From: Bacteroides sp.
Lineage (GTDB): Bacteria > Bacteroidota > Bacteroidia > Bacteroidales > Bacteroidaceae
DNA length: 64,000 nucleotides
Direction of reading: 5' to 3'
Assembly (NCBI GenBank): GCA_022648295.1
Contig: JALCME010000010.1
Coordinates: 62,001-126,000, forward strand
The position numbers and the translations under genes are program-made. Below the pieces are notes generated by a model. That model was not told where the DNA came from. It saw only the letters and a list, made by a program, of their open reading frames with translations, and searched no databases. Below, one piece after another: positions 9,602 through 17,169 of this stretch (the first letter of the stretch is position 1; each line of letters begins with the position of its first letter).

Positions 9602-10324
9602 CTAGCGTTTTAACTCTGCAAGATTATCCAGCAATTGCTTTAGAAAGCGATTATTATCAGCGATGTACTTTTCTCCCTGAAGAATTTCATCATCCGTCTG
9701 CACATACATCCCCTGCCCGTTGCAATCATCTGGACAATGATTAATCATTCCCCGCATGGAGTCAGCAGTCGTTTCCAAATGAAACTGAAAAGCAAGCACA
9801 TTGTTATCAATAGCAAAGGCTTGGTTACTACACCCGTTACTATAGGCTATCCGCCGTGCACCTTGGGGAATGCCAAACATGTCCTGATGCCAATGAAACA
9901 CCACCGATGGGAAATCCGCAATTCCTCTAAAAGCCTCAACATGAGTAACCTCTTCCGTAAAATAAAGCGGATGCCAGCCTACTTCCTTTTCCAACCCGCA
10001 ACTGACCTTCGCTCCCATCACATGTGCAATGAGCTGGGCACCAAGACAAAAGCCCAATACCACTTTTCCACAATCAACCGCCTGCTTAATAAATTTCTTC
10101 TCTTCACCAAGCCACGGATAATTATCTTCCTGATAGATATCCATTGGGCCTCCCATCACGATAAGCCAGTCTATACTCTCAATCCGGGGAAGCGCCTCCC
10201 CCGCATAAAACCTGGTAGATGATAACTGATGTCCATTTGCCAATGCCCATTCCTCCATATACCCTATTCCTTCAAAAGGGACATGCTGAAAATAGTGAAT
10301 CCTTAATTTATCCATTGCATTCAT
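9602..10324 (-). CDS. Class-I glutamine amidotransferase (GMP-synthase-like, stand-alone)
   Basis: 240 residues, a single GATase domain. The nucleophile elbow GFCLGAQ places Cys93; FQFHLE gives His182 and Glu184, completing the triad. The oxyanion region MGGPMDIYQED is at 57-67. Stand-alone proteins of this type are annotated as GMP synthase-like amidotransferases or gamma-glutamyl hydrolases, with varied substrates. There is no synthetase partner next to it. A TATATTTG promoter element at 10340 leaves a very short leader; an internal ATG at residue 4 is the alternative start. Confidence 0.85.
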   Translation of the reverse strand: MNAMDKLRIHYFQHVPFEGIGYMEEWALANGHQLSSTRFYAGEALPRIESIDWLIVMGGPMDIYQEDNYPWLGEEKKFIKQAVDCGKVVLGFCLGAQLIAHVMGAKVSCGLEKEVGWHPLYFTEEVTHVEAFRGIADFPSVVFHWHQDMFGIPQGARRIAYSNGCSNQAFAIDNNVLAFQFHLETTADSMRGMINHCPDDCNGQGMYVQTDDEILQGEKYIADNNRFLKQLLDNLAELKR

Positions 10325-10339
10325 AATTCATTTGGAAGA

Positions 10340-10347
10340 CAAATATA
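10340..10347 (-). promoter_or_regulatory. -7 element for the amidotransferase gene
   Basis: TATATTTG on the minus strand, 16 bp upstream of the first ATG, fits TAnnTTTG and implies a leader of only about 10 nt. Confidence 0.4.
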
Positions 10348-10441
10348 CCGATTATTCCGTTTATTAGCTTAATCAAAACATATCCAGACCACAATCAACG
10401 AAATCAAGTTATTGAATAAAGCAAAACGACATTTCAAAGAC

Positions 10442-12751
10442 TTACATTCTGTTTAATATTTCATCGACATTATTTTTCTTCATTTTCTTCCCGGAATCTT
10501 TGATATTATATTTAATAGATATGGATACATACCGGGTATCCATATTATTTTTTTGGATGTTTTCTATATTATAACTCCTTGTTTTCCATGTTGGAGAGGA
10601 AGTCTTCAAGAGGTCATTTGCCAATATTGAGACTTTTAATTTCTGGTTAAGAAGAGCAATATTACATCCTACAGTGAGATTGAAAGACTCATCGGTAGTA
10701 CTTATCATATCCTCGTATTTACTGCAAAAAGATGTTTTGATATATGGCTGAAAGCAACTGCTAACCCGATAAGTTTGATTTAACACAACAGAATAGGTAG
10801 GGTCTGAATGCATCTTCTTAAACCTGTCGTCGGAAAAGGAATGGGGAAGAAGTAAAGTAGCTCCCATATCCACTCTGTATTTCTTTATGCTTTTTATATA
10901 ATTAATATTAGCATCGAACAGAGCACTCTTTCTGATATTGACAGGAGTAAACTTAACAACACTATTGTCGCTTTCGTCCGAGATAGGAACCTCCTCTATT
11001 CTATCTTTAATAAAAGACTCCTCTAACGAAATATTCACGGCTTTCCATAAAAAGAAACTTAATGATACGTTGTTGTAGAATGTTGGAGATAGCGTCGGAT
11101 TACCCACACTATAGGTATATTTATCAAAATAAGTCACTATGGTATTCAACTGATTATACGTAGGAAGATCCATTCGCCTGTCATAAGATAAACAAACATT
11201 TAAGATTTCTGTTGGATTGTACTCCATTGAGAAGTATGGAAAGAACGTATTTACTTTGTTCTTCACTACGGAATGATCTACTTGCTCGGAGTAGTGAAAA
11301 GACTTTAATTCATAACGAAGCCCACCCTGAAAATGTACCTTCTTCCATTCTTTCCCTAATAGAAGATAACTATTCCATGTTGTTTCTCTTATTTTATTCA
11401 CCTGATCATAATCTACTGTTGACTGCATACCCTGTGAGGTTATTTTTTCCCTATTCTTCACATAAATGAACTTTGTTCCCAGAGTAAAATTAAACAGATG
11501 AAGTGCATTGTTCGTATAGTCGATCCTCGGCGTCAACACATTGTATCGCCCTGTATAGAAGATGTTTTTGTGAGAACCATCTTCAATAATCGCTTGATTG
11601 TCTTTTGTATCTTTATAGATATGATCAAAATTAACTTCAATAGAATTTAACGAACTTATCTTAAAATCATAACTGATATTCATTCTATTATTCTTTTCCT
11701 TGTAATCAGACCCTTTATGCACTATCAAGTTGCTTGCCTCCGAATTCTCACTAAGATAAAATGTATTAGAGACATTTTGCGGGCGATTTGTGCTGGTGTA
11801 ATAGTCCTCATATAGTTGAATTGCATGCTTATTACGTTCATGCCTGATACCCAGAGAAAAATCATATGAGTTTCTGTCATTATAAATAGACTGCGAACTT
11901 TTATAACTATTCAGTTTATCGGTATGATTTATTTCCACATCATATTTACTCAAGTCTTTTCTATTTCTTAACTCAGCACCAATAGAAATCAGCGTATGAG
12001 CTAAATTATAATTTATATCGGCATATTCCGTATGAGCATATTTTCTCCCGAATTTTGAATAATGCCCCAGCTCTATACCATTTTCAATCGTATTCTTCGT
12101 ATTGATCTTGATGATTGCTTTATATTGACTGTCATATTTAACGCCCGGAGCCTGATTGATAGATACACTCTTAATTTGGCTAACTTGCAATCGCTCTATT
12201 TCCGAAGTAGAAGAAACCTCTCTATTGTTTATTAATATCAAAATATTGTTTTTTCCCATTACCGTTATTTTATCAGATACAACAGTAATTCCAGGCAGAT
12301 AAGATAAAACATCAATAGCAGTAGGTAAATCTTTTAACATTGTATTTTCTACTTTTATTGTTAAAAGGTTCTCTTTCTTTGTAATAGCAGGAAGAGATCC
12401 GATGACTACCACCGTATCGAGGCTTTGCCCGGCAGACTTCAATTTGAGTACCCCTACGTCCACCATTTCTTTATTGGGCAAACTCACCAACAGTTGCTTC
12501 TTTTCACAGCCAATATAAGATACTTTGAGAATGTATCTGCCTTCGCTCACATTATTGAAGTGAAACTGTCCAAGACTATCACTGATAGCACCCGCAATAA
12601 ATGCCGAATCACTCGCCTTTTGCAATATAACATTAGCATATTCAATTTTTGTTCCATTCAATTCTACACACCCTTTAAGTCTGGATTGAGAATATCCCCA
12701 CAGCGGAAATAATAAAAATAAAGAAAGAGAAAACCAACATTCTTTTTTCAT
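10442..12751 (-). CDS. Outer-membrane beta-barrel, TonB-receptor-like, with N-terminal carboxypeptidase-regulatory-like domain
   Basis: About 769 residues from the ATG that begins MKKECWFSLSLFLL, a clear signal peptide ending near GYSQS. Longer in-frame starts would add a non-signal extension overlapping the radical-SAM gene and are unlikely. After the signal comes a CarboxypepD_reg-like beta-sandwich (about 20-110), a plug-like region (YLPGITVVSDKITVMGKNNI), then a long strand-rich barrel. Proteins of this build sit in the outer membrane; some move peptides or siderophores with TonB, others have no known cargo. It is the last gene of the radical-SAM block, 79 bp after the maturase, with its own TATCTTTG element, so it may be expressed both with and apart from the peptide genes. 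Confidence 0.82.
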   Translation of the reverse strand: MKKECWFSLSLFLLFPLWGYSQSRLKGCVELNGTKIEYANVILQKASDSAFIAGAISDSLGQFHFNNVSEGRYILKVSYIGCEKKQLLVSLPNKEMVDVGVLKLKSAGQSLDTVVVIGSLPAITKKENLLTIKVENTMLKDLPTAIDVLSYLPGITVVSDKITVMGKNNILILINNREVSSTSEIERLQVSQIKSVSINQAPGVKYDSQYKAIIKINTKNTIENGIELGHYSKFGRKYAHTEYADINYNLAHTLISIGAELRNRKDLSKYDVEINHTDKLNSYKSSQSIYNDRNSYDFSLGIRHERNKHAIQLYEDYYTSTNRPQNVSNTFYLSENSEASNLIVHKGSDYKEKNNRMNISYDFKISSLNSIEVNFDHIYKDTKDNQAIIEDGSHKNIFYTGRYNVLTPRIDYTNNALHLFNFTLGTKFIYVKNREKITSQGMQSTVDYDQVNKIRETTWNSYLLLGKEWKKVHFQGGLRYELKSFHYSEQVDHSVVKNKVNTFFPYFSMEYNPTEILNVCLSYDRRMDLPTYNQLNTIVTYFDKYTYSVGNPTLSPTFYNNVSLSFFLWKAVNISLEESFIKDRIEEVPISDESDNSVVKFTPVNIRKSALFDANINYIKSIKKYRVDMGATLLLPHSFSDDRFKKMHSDPTYSVVLNQTYRVSSCFQPYIKTSFCSKYEDMISTTDESFNLTVGCNIALLNQKLKVSILANDLLKTSSPTWKTRSYNIENIQKNNMDTRYVSISIKYNIKDSGKKMKKNNVDEILNRM

Positions 12752-12819
12752 ATCAGAGCTTATATCTAACAAATAGAGAATTAAGGCATTTATTTTCAAC
12801 CACTTATATTTATCACACA

Positions 12820-12827
12820 CAAAGATA
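12820..12827 (-). promoter_or_regulatory. -7 element before the outer-membrane barrel gene
   Basis: TATCTTTG on the minus strand, about 70 bp upstream of the barrel gene's ATG, just past the end of the maturase gene. It suggests separate transcription of the barrel. Confidence 0.4.
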
Positions 12828-12830
12828 TAG

Positions 12831-14285
12831 TTAAATATAAATATTATTGAATACATCCGGTGCATTTATACAATTTGGGTCTGGATAATCCCAATTCTCT
12901 TCCCCATAAGCAGAAATTACATTTTTCCAGCACACGCCACCAGATTCATGACGACAGATATCAAATGCTTTACATTTACTACAGGGACTTTCTTTATTTA
13001 TTATAGCTTGATCTATATTATATAGAGAAAGGGCTTTTTCAGAATTCCAAATATCCTTTAAGGAATTAATATTAATATCTCCAACCACAAATTTTGGATT
13101 CCAATAGAGTTGCTCACAAATTGTCACTTGCCCATCTGGTAATATAAATAAATGTGAATAATTAGCAGTACATAATACTCTGTTATATGCAAAATTCAGA
13201 TTTCTCTTCTTTTTTTGTAAGTTTGTATTTGACAAACTTTTATATAAAACATTCTTAGAAAAGTTTCTGCTCTCTAGATAATTATATATCTTTAACAGGT
13301 CATCTTCAGTAGACTTGTAATTCTCAAATTTTTTCACCCCTTTAGGTAGAGAATAAGTTGCCGGGTCAATTCTCCACAATCTTATATTCTTATGTGTAAA
13401 TACTTCTTTTTCTAAGCTTTTTATGTCTTCTATAGAACTATTTTTATTGCAAATAATAGTGTGAATAATAACTTCAATATTATACACTTCTAATAATCTT
13501 AGTGTTTCAAGAATATCACCATAATAAGATTTTTGAGATTTGACAATAGCTATTAGATTTTCTTGAATTAATGTATCCAATGATATTTGTATATCAGATA
13601 CCCCTATTGACTTAAGAAAGATTATATCTTCAACCTTAAGTGGTACTTTTGTCGACACAAACGGACTAAATCCAGAAGCATATAGTTTAGCTAGAACCAA
13701 TTGCCAATTTTTATATGCAAAGATATCTCCGCCAATTATATCAAAAGAGCGCATCTTCATTTTTTTAGCTTCATCTATTAATTCTATAACTCTCTCTACT
13801 GGCACTTCATTTGCACAATTTTGTTTCGTAGCATAGCAATATATACAATTTGTTTTACATTTAGTTGTTAACATAAACGTAACATCTGTAATAGTTTTAT
13901 GCCTTCCCATCCTTAAATCAATATGGTCATATTTAAAAGAATCTGGATCATATATCAACCCTTTCTGTGTTGAATTAAGGAGTGTATTTTGAGGAAAATA
14001 TATTTTTTTCCCTTTATATAAGACATGCACGGGCACTTTATTTTCTGCCAAACTTCTCACAAATTTTGCCACCTTTTCTCTATCAACCTTAAGATATTTA
14101 GATGCATCATCTATACAAAGATCTTCATCTTCTCCATTACAAAAACTCAAGATCATTGCATGTATAGGATGTATTACAGATTCTAATTTCTCACCATTTT
14201 TTGACCTAAAGGTATCTCTAGTTAATAATAGTGCTTTACCATTATCTGGCTTTAAGAAATATTCAGGATTAAATAATAAGTTCAT
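12831..14285 (-). CDS. Radical SAM/SPASM peptide maturase
   Basis: 484 residues. Residues 1-100 look like a PqqD-type RiPP-recognition domain (winged-helix pattern around HPIHAMILSFCNGEDED). The core has the SAM-binding [4Fe-4S] motif CKTNCIYC with Cys143, Cys147 and Cys150, followed by SFDIIGGDIF as the glycine-rich strand. The C-terminal SPASM domain has VLCTANY, DGQVTIC (GxxxxC), SPCSKCKAFDIC, GVCWK and a final NC cysteine, enough for two auxiliary iron-sulfur clusters. Such enzymes install thioether or C-C bonds in ribosomal peptides. The Cys-containing 63-residue peptide gene ends 102 bp upstream, so that is the probable substrate. No peptidase or exporter is adjacent. The exact chemistry is unknown. 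Confidence 0.9.
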   Translation of the reverse strand: MNLLFNPEYFLKPDNGKALLLTRDTFRSKNGEKLESVIHPIHAMILSFCNGEDEDLCIDDASKYLKVDREKVAKFVRSLAENKVPVHVLYKGKKIYFPQNTLLNSTQKGLIYDPDSFKYDHIDLRMGRHKTITDVTFMLTTKCKTNCIYCYATKQNCANEVPVERVIELIDEAKKMKMRSFDIIGGDIFAYKNWQLVLAKLYASGFSPFVSTKVPLKVEDIIFLKSIGVSDIQISLDTLIQENLIAIVKSQKSYYGDILETLRLLEVYNIEVIIHTIICNKNSSIEDIKSLEKEVFTHKNIRLWRIDPATYSLPKGVKKFENYKSTEDDLLKIYNYLESRNFSKNVLYKSLSNTNLQKKKRNLNFAYNRVLCTANYSHLFILPDGQVTICEQLYWNPKFVVGDININSLKDIWNSEKALSLYNIDQAIINKESPCSKCKAFDICRHESGGVCWKNVISAYGEENWDYPDPNCINAPDVFNNIYI

Positions 14286-14346
14286 ATTTTATGTCTTTTA
14301 ATTTAAGAAAGAAAAGGTGCAAACTCAATATTCTGATATTTTTCAT

Positions 14347-14376
14347 AGCATCAAGGAATAAAATTACCTTGATGCT
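14347..14376 (-). terminator. Hairpin between precursor and maturase genes (attenuator candidate)
   Basis: A perfect 10-bp inverted repeat (AGCATCAAGG / CCTTGATGCT) with a 10-nt AT loop begins 11 nt after the precursor stop. The run after the hairpin on the transcribed strand is not a clean U tract, so partial termination or a 3'-end-protecting stem is more likely than full termination. Either would give more precursor than enzyme. Confidence 0.5.
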
Positions 14377-14387
14377 ACGATAGTTTT

Positions 14388-14579
14388 TTAAGTGTGAGTT
14401 TGACAGCTCTGTGTTTTATTACAAGAACTGCATCCACCAGAAGGTGCTTCAATAGCAGAAAAGTCAGTTGCTTCACCGCCACATGATGAGCTATTTCCTC
14501 CTTCTATTTCAATCATTTCTGATCCCAACAATTCATCAGCATCTTTTAAGATTTGTTGTGAATTCAATTTTTCGTCCAT
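14388..14579 (-). CDS. Cys-containing RiPP precursor peptide
   Basis: 63 residues. Residues 1-28 form an acidic leader ending SEMIEIEGG, a double-glycine cleavage signal. The putative core (29-63) is rich in Ser, Gly and Thr with four cysteines (33, 50, 53, 59), including GGCSSCNKTQSC. No signal peptide. The leader resembles the GG-leader precursors of Bacteroidales radical-SAM systems, and the maturase gene follows directly. Cysteines next to radical-SAM/SPASM enzymes are commonly joined to carbon atoms as thioethers (sactipeptide or ranthipeptide); that is inference here. Cleavage after Gly28 would need a C39-type peptidase-transporter encoded elsewhere. No similar second precursor is present in the window. 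Confidence 0.82.
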   Translation of the reverse strand: MDEKLNSQQILKDADELLGSEMIEIEGGNSSSCGGEATDFSAIEAPSGGCSSCNKTQSCQTHT

Positions 14580-14653
14580 ATCATTCTTCTATTAATATCG
14601 CTTACTCATATCGCTTTTCAGTTTCGCGCTAATTATTTCATACGGTTTACCTT

Positions 14654-14661
14654 CAAAGGTA
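14654..14661 (-). promoter_or_regulatory. -7 element for the RiPP precursor
   Basis: TACCTTTG on the minus strand matches TAnnTTTG. It lies 75 bp upstream of the precursor ATG and would give a leader of about 68 nt. Confidence 0.4.
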
Positions 14662-14862
14662 TTAGATACGCCGCACCACTATAATATTTAGTAATTATTC
14701 GTGGCTTCCGATTAACTAATTTTTAGTTTATCGTGTAATGTATTATAACAAGTGCCTTCTTAGAGTTAGTGAATACTACGCATAACTTAGAAATAAAATT
14801 TCCTGGCAAGAGAAATATTACGAACTTTAGCTATACTATAAGAATAAAATCTAAATTCACAA

Positions 14863-15219
14863 TTAAATAGAAAAGTACCCATATAAGAAATTATTTCCGT
14901 AACTCAATTCGAGCATATACTCCCCACTTTCTATATTATTCAATATAAATGAATAGGAATAATTACAGGATACACTAGCTATATTAGAATATATCACATT
15001 TCCTGATGAATCTTTAACAGTAATCTGAAGATTCTCCAACAAATAATCATCATAATAAATATGCACTACATCTTCATCATGAGTAGCAGTTGGTTCTATA
15101 ATTAAAGAACGCGTATCTACATCATCGTCTTTATGACGGCTTAATTGAATGTTAACTTCTTCAGCACCAACACTAAGTCCTAATAGAATAAAAACACAGA
15201 TTGATAGCAAACGTTTCAT
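14863..15219 (-). CDS. DUF3244-type small secreted protein
   Basis: 118 residues. Signal peptide 1-19 (MKRLLSICVFILLGLSVGA), then a small beta-sandwich-like domain with ENLQITVKDSSGNVIYSN and a C-terminal SGEYMLELSYGNNFLYGYF, the pattern I associate with the Bacteroidales DUF3244 family (T9SS-sorting-like beta fold). Function unknown. It lies between the TPR regulator and the RiPP precursor, on the same strand, with a candidate operator about 70 bp upstream of its start. Confidence 0.7.
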   Translation of the reverse strand: MKRLLSICVFILLGLSVGAEEVNIQLSRHKDDDVDTRSLIIEPTATHDEDVVHIYYDDYLLENLQITVKDSSGNVIYSNIASVSCNYSYSFILNNIESGEYMLELSYGNNFLYGYFSI

Positions 15220-15288
15220 ATTTCGATATTTTATTTTTATTTGCTATCAAAAATTAAAGCATTTAGATAAAAGGAAGGATTATTTTTG

Positions 15289-15305
15289 TGCGCATTTTGT
15301 GCGCA
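15289..15305. promoter_or_regulatory. Inverted/direct repeat, candidate operator (site 1)
   Basis: Two copies of the self-complementary hexamer TGCGCA flank TTTTG (CAAAA on the other strand), 24 bp past the stop of the first TPR regulator and upstream of the DUF3244 gene. Similar repeats occur at 19747-19759 and 19901-19913, next to the second TPR regulator. Confidence 0.4.
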
Positions 15306-15329
15306 CCTTACTCTAAGTATTAAGGGACG

Positions 15330-17072
15330 TTAAAGCGATTGAATAAAAGTATCCCAGTCTTCTGGCAGTCCCGATTTTGCAAACACCTTTGCATACATCC
15401 TTTTACGAGTTGACACAATGCCCGATTTGGAATGCACAGTAAGAAGAGAAATATGCTTTATGGAAAAACGAATTTTTAATAACAGACAGACATGTTGCTC
15501 AAATTCATTGAACTGGTATAAATCGAGCAGGCGCCGGGTAAAGTTATTATAAATGCGATCTATCTCCACCTGAAGTGCCATCCAATGTTCACGGGTTATT
15601 TTTAAGTCGCCTTCATTATTGGAATCCCGAAAGAATACATAAAGTTCCGATCCAAAGAAAACCTCTTCTTCCGTTCTCTGCTTTTCCTGTTTGAACTTTA
15701 GAAGTATGTTATTCTTCTCTATCTGCTCTTTTTGTGCCTGTAATAGTTCAGCCTGACTTCCGTTTGTCTTTTCAAGCTCCCGGATCTGTCCTACCAATTT
15801 TTCTATTTGTTTTTTATTATCTTCTATGGCTTGGTAACTTTGTTGATACAATTGATTTCTCAAGTTCTCCAACTTATTCAGCTGTAAACTAAGTTGCAGC
15901 TGTCTCCGTTTGCTGTTCTCACGATAAAGGATAAAGGATACAAACAAGAACAAAAATGCTGCAAATACGATAATTATCCAACTTTTTTGCTTAGAGTTTT
16001 CCACAATCAACCGGTTATTCTCTCTCTCACGTAACTGATAATTATAAAGCGACTGTGCCTTGCGAATTGTCTCAATATTAGTAATTTTTTCTATAGAATC
16101 GGAACAAAGCAAATAGTGATCAAGATGTTCCAAAGCTTCTTGCGGACGCTTCTCTAATATTGCTATTTTCGCTAATCCCCGGTGAGCCGCTTGCTTGGCA
16201 TAAATGGTACCGCAATCCAGAATTTCTTTATAATAATAAGTAGCCGAATCAATGTCCCCCGTTTTATCATATAATTCCGAAGCAATGGAATATACCCCAC
16301 TTTTACTATGTCCCGCTAAATTATTTAACGAAGACCTCAATAATCGCCAAGCCAGATCATACTTTTTCTGTTGAATATACAGACTGGCCATCTGATTTTG
16401 CACCAAATCCATAAGAAAACGCTGATGCAATATATGTGCCAGGGAATAAGCCTTTTGGTAGCAATAAAGAGAACTGTCTATGCAAGTGTTGGCGCGATAA
16501 GATCCAGCCAAGTCACGCAAAGCATAAACCATTCCGGCACTGTCATTAGCCATTATAGTATAGGAATATGCTTTCTTAAACATTTTCAAGCTTTCATCGT
16601 AGATGTCCTGATAATCGAACAGAGTCGCGATTTGAGCGTAAATCTTACTAATCAGACGGTAATCTATGCTACCGGAAGAGATTTGCGCCGCCCTTTGAAA
16701 ATAATCCAGTGCTTGAGGAGCATCCTGAAGATCTCTATATACCCTACCTGCATAATAATAAGCTTCCATTAAATGCCCTTCACCCCTTTTCTTTTCATAA
16801 TACTCCACAATGGGAAGTATGATGCTGTCTGAAGTATGGGGAATATAAGCTTTATCATTGGCTTTGATCTGTAACAAGCGATAATACATCTGTGTGGACT
16901 TAGACTCACGGTTCATTTGTCCTTTTAACGAGTTTAGCAGATTAATGGCACTATCAGGATTGACATAAGTAAGGCTGTCTACAACACTTAATATATGAGG
17001 TGAACGGTGATCTTTACAAGAACAGAGACACAATAGACAAAGGGAAAAGAACAGTAGTTTATGCAATTTCAT
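15330..17072 (-). CDS. TPR membrane-bound transcriptional regulator (lipobox, TPR, TM, HTH), copy 1
   Basis: 580 residues from the ATG at 17072, which begins MKLHKLLFFSLCLLCLCSC; a 7-codon longer start is possible but the leader position matches its paralogue. The signal ends in an LCSC lipobox-like motif (Cys19). Residues 25-340 are TPR-like helical repeats in the periplasm. One transmembrane helix follows (SWIIIVFAAFLFLFVSFIL, near 365), then a long coiled coil (about 390-470), and a C-terminal LuxR-like helix-turn-helix (HVCLLLKIRFSIKHIS ... VSTRKRMYAKVF). This is a one-component sensor: periplasmic input, cytosolic DNA binding. The first 100 codons and promoter are almost identical to the gene at 19944-21686. 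Likely controls the DUF3244/peptide genes downstream. Confidence 0.8.
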   Translation of the reverse strand: MKLHKLLFFSLCLLCLCSCKDHRSPHILSVVDSLTYVNPDSAINLLNSLKGQMNRESKSTQMYYRLLQIKANDKAYIPHTSDSIILPIVEYYEKKRGEGHLMEAYYYAGRVYRDLQDAPQALDYFQRAAQISSGSIDYRLISKIYAQIATLFDYQDIYDESLKMFKKAYSYTIMANDSAGMVYALRDLAGSYRANTCIDSSLYCYQKAYSLAHILHQRFLMDLVQNQMASLYIQQKKYDLAWRLLRSSLNNLAGHSKSGVYSIASELYDKTGDIDSATYYYKEILDCGTIYAKQAAHRGLAKIAILEKRPQEALEHLDHYLLCSDSIEKITNIETIRKAQSLYNYQLRERENNRLIVENSKQKSWIIIVFAAFLFLFVSFILYRENSKRRQLQLSLQLNKLENLRNQLYQQSYQAIEDNKKQIEKLVGQIRELEKTNGSQAELLQAQKEQIEKNNILLKFKQEKQRTEEEVFFGSELYVFFRDSNNEGDLKITREHWMALQVEIDRIYNNFTRRLLDLYQFNEFEQHVCLLLKIRFSIKHISLLTVHSKSGIVSTRKRMYAKVFAKSGLPEDWDTFIQSL

Positions 17073-17092
17073 AACGTAACGATTTAGTGACA

Positions 17093-17100
17093 CAAAGTTA
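17093..17100 (-). promoter_or_regulatory. -7 element for TPR regulator copy 1
   Basis: TAACTTTG on the minus strand, 21 bp upstream of the ATG. The 35 bp around it, including ATTTAGTGACACAAAGTTAT, are shared with copy 2. Confidence 0.5.
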
Positions 17101-17169
17101 TGAAAAAAGGATAAAAATCATTCAACATTCATATTTCTTTTTTCATCTCTACCAAACTCATAATACTTT

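Noticed and set aside
12752..12865. 38-codon N-terminal extension of the outer-membrane barrel gene
   Set aside because: It would overlap the maturase 3' end and place a normal signal peptide internally; the ATG at 12751 gives a proper signal peptide.
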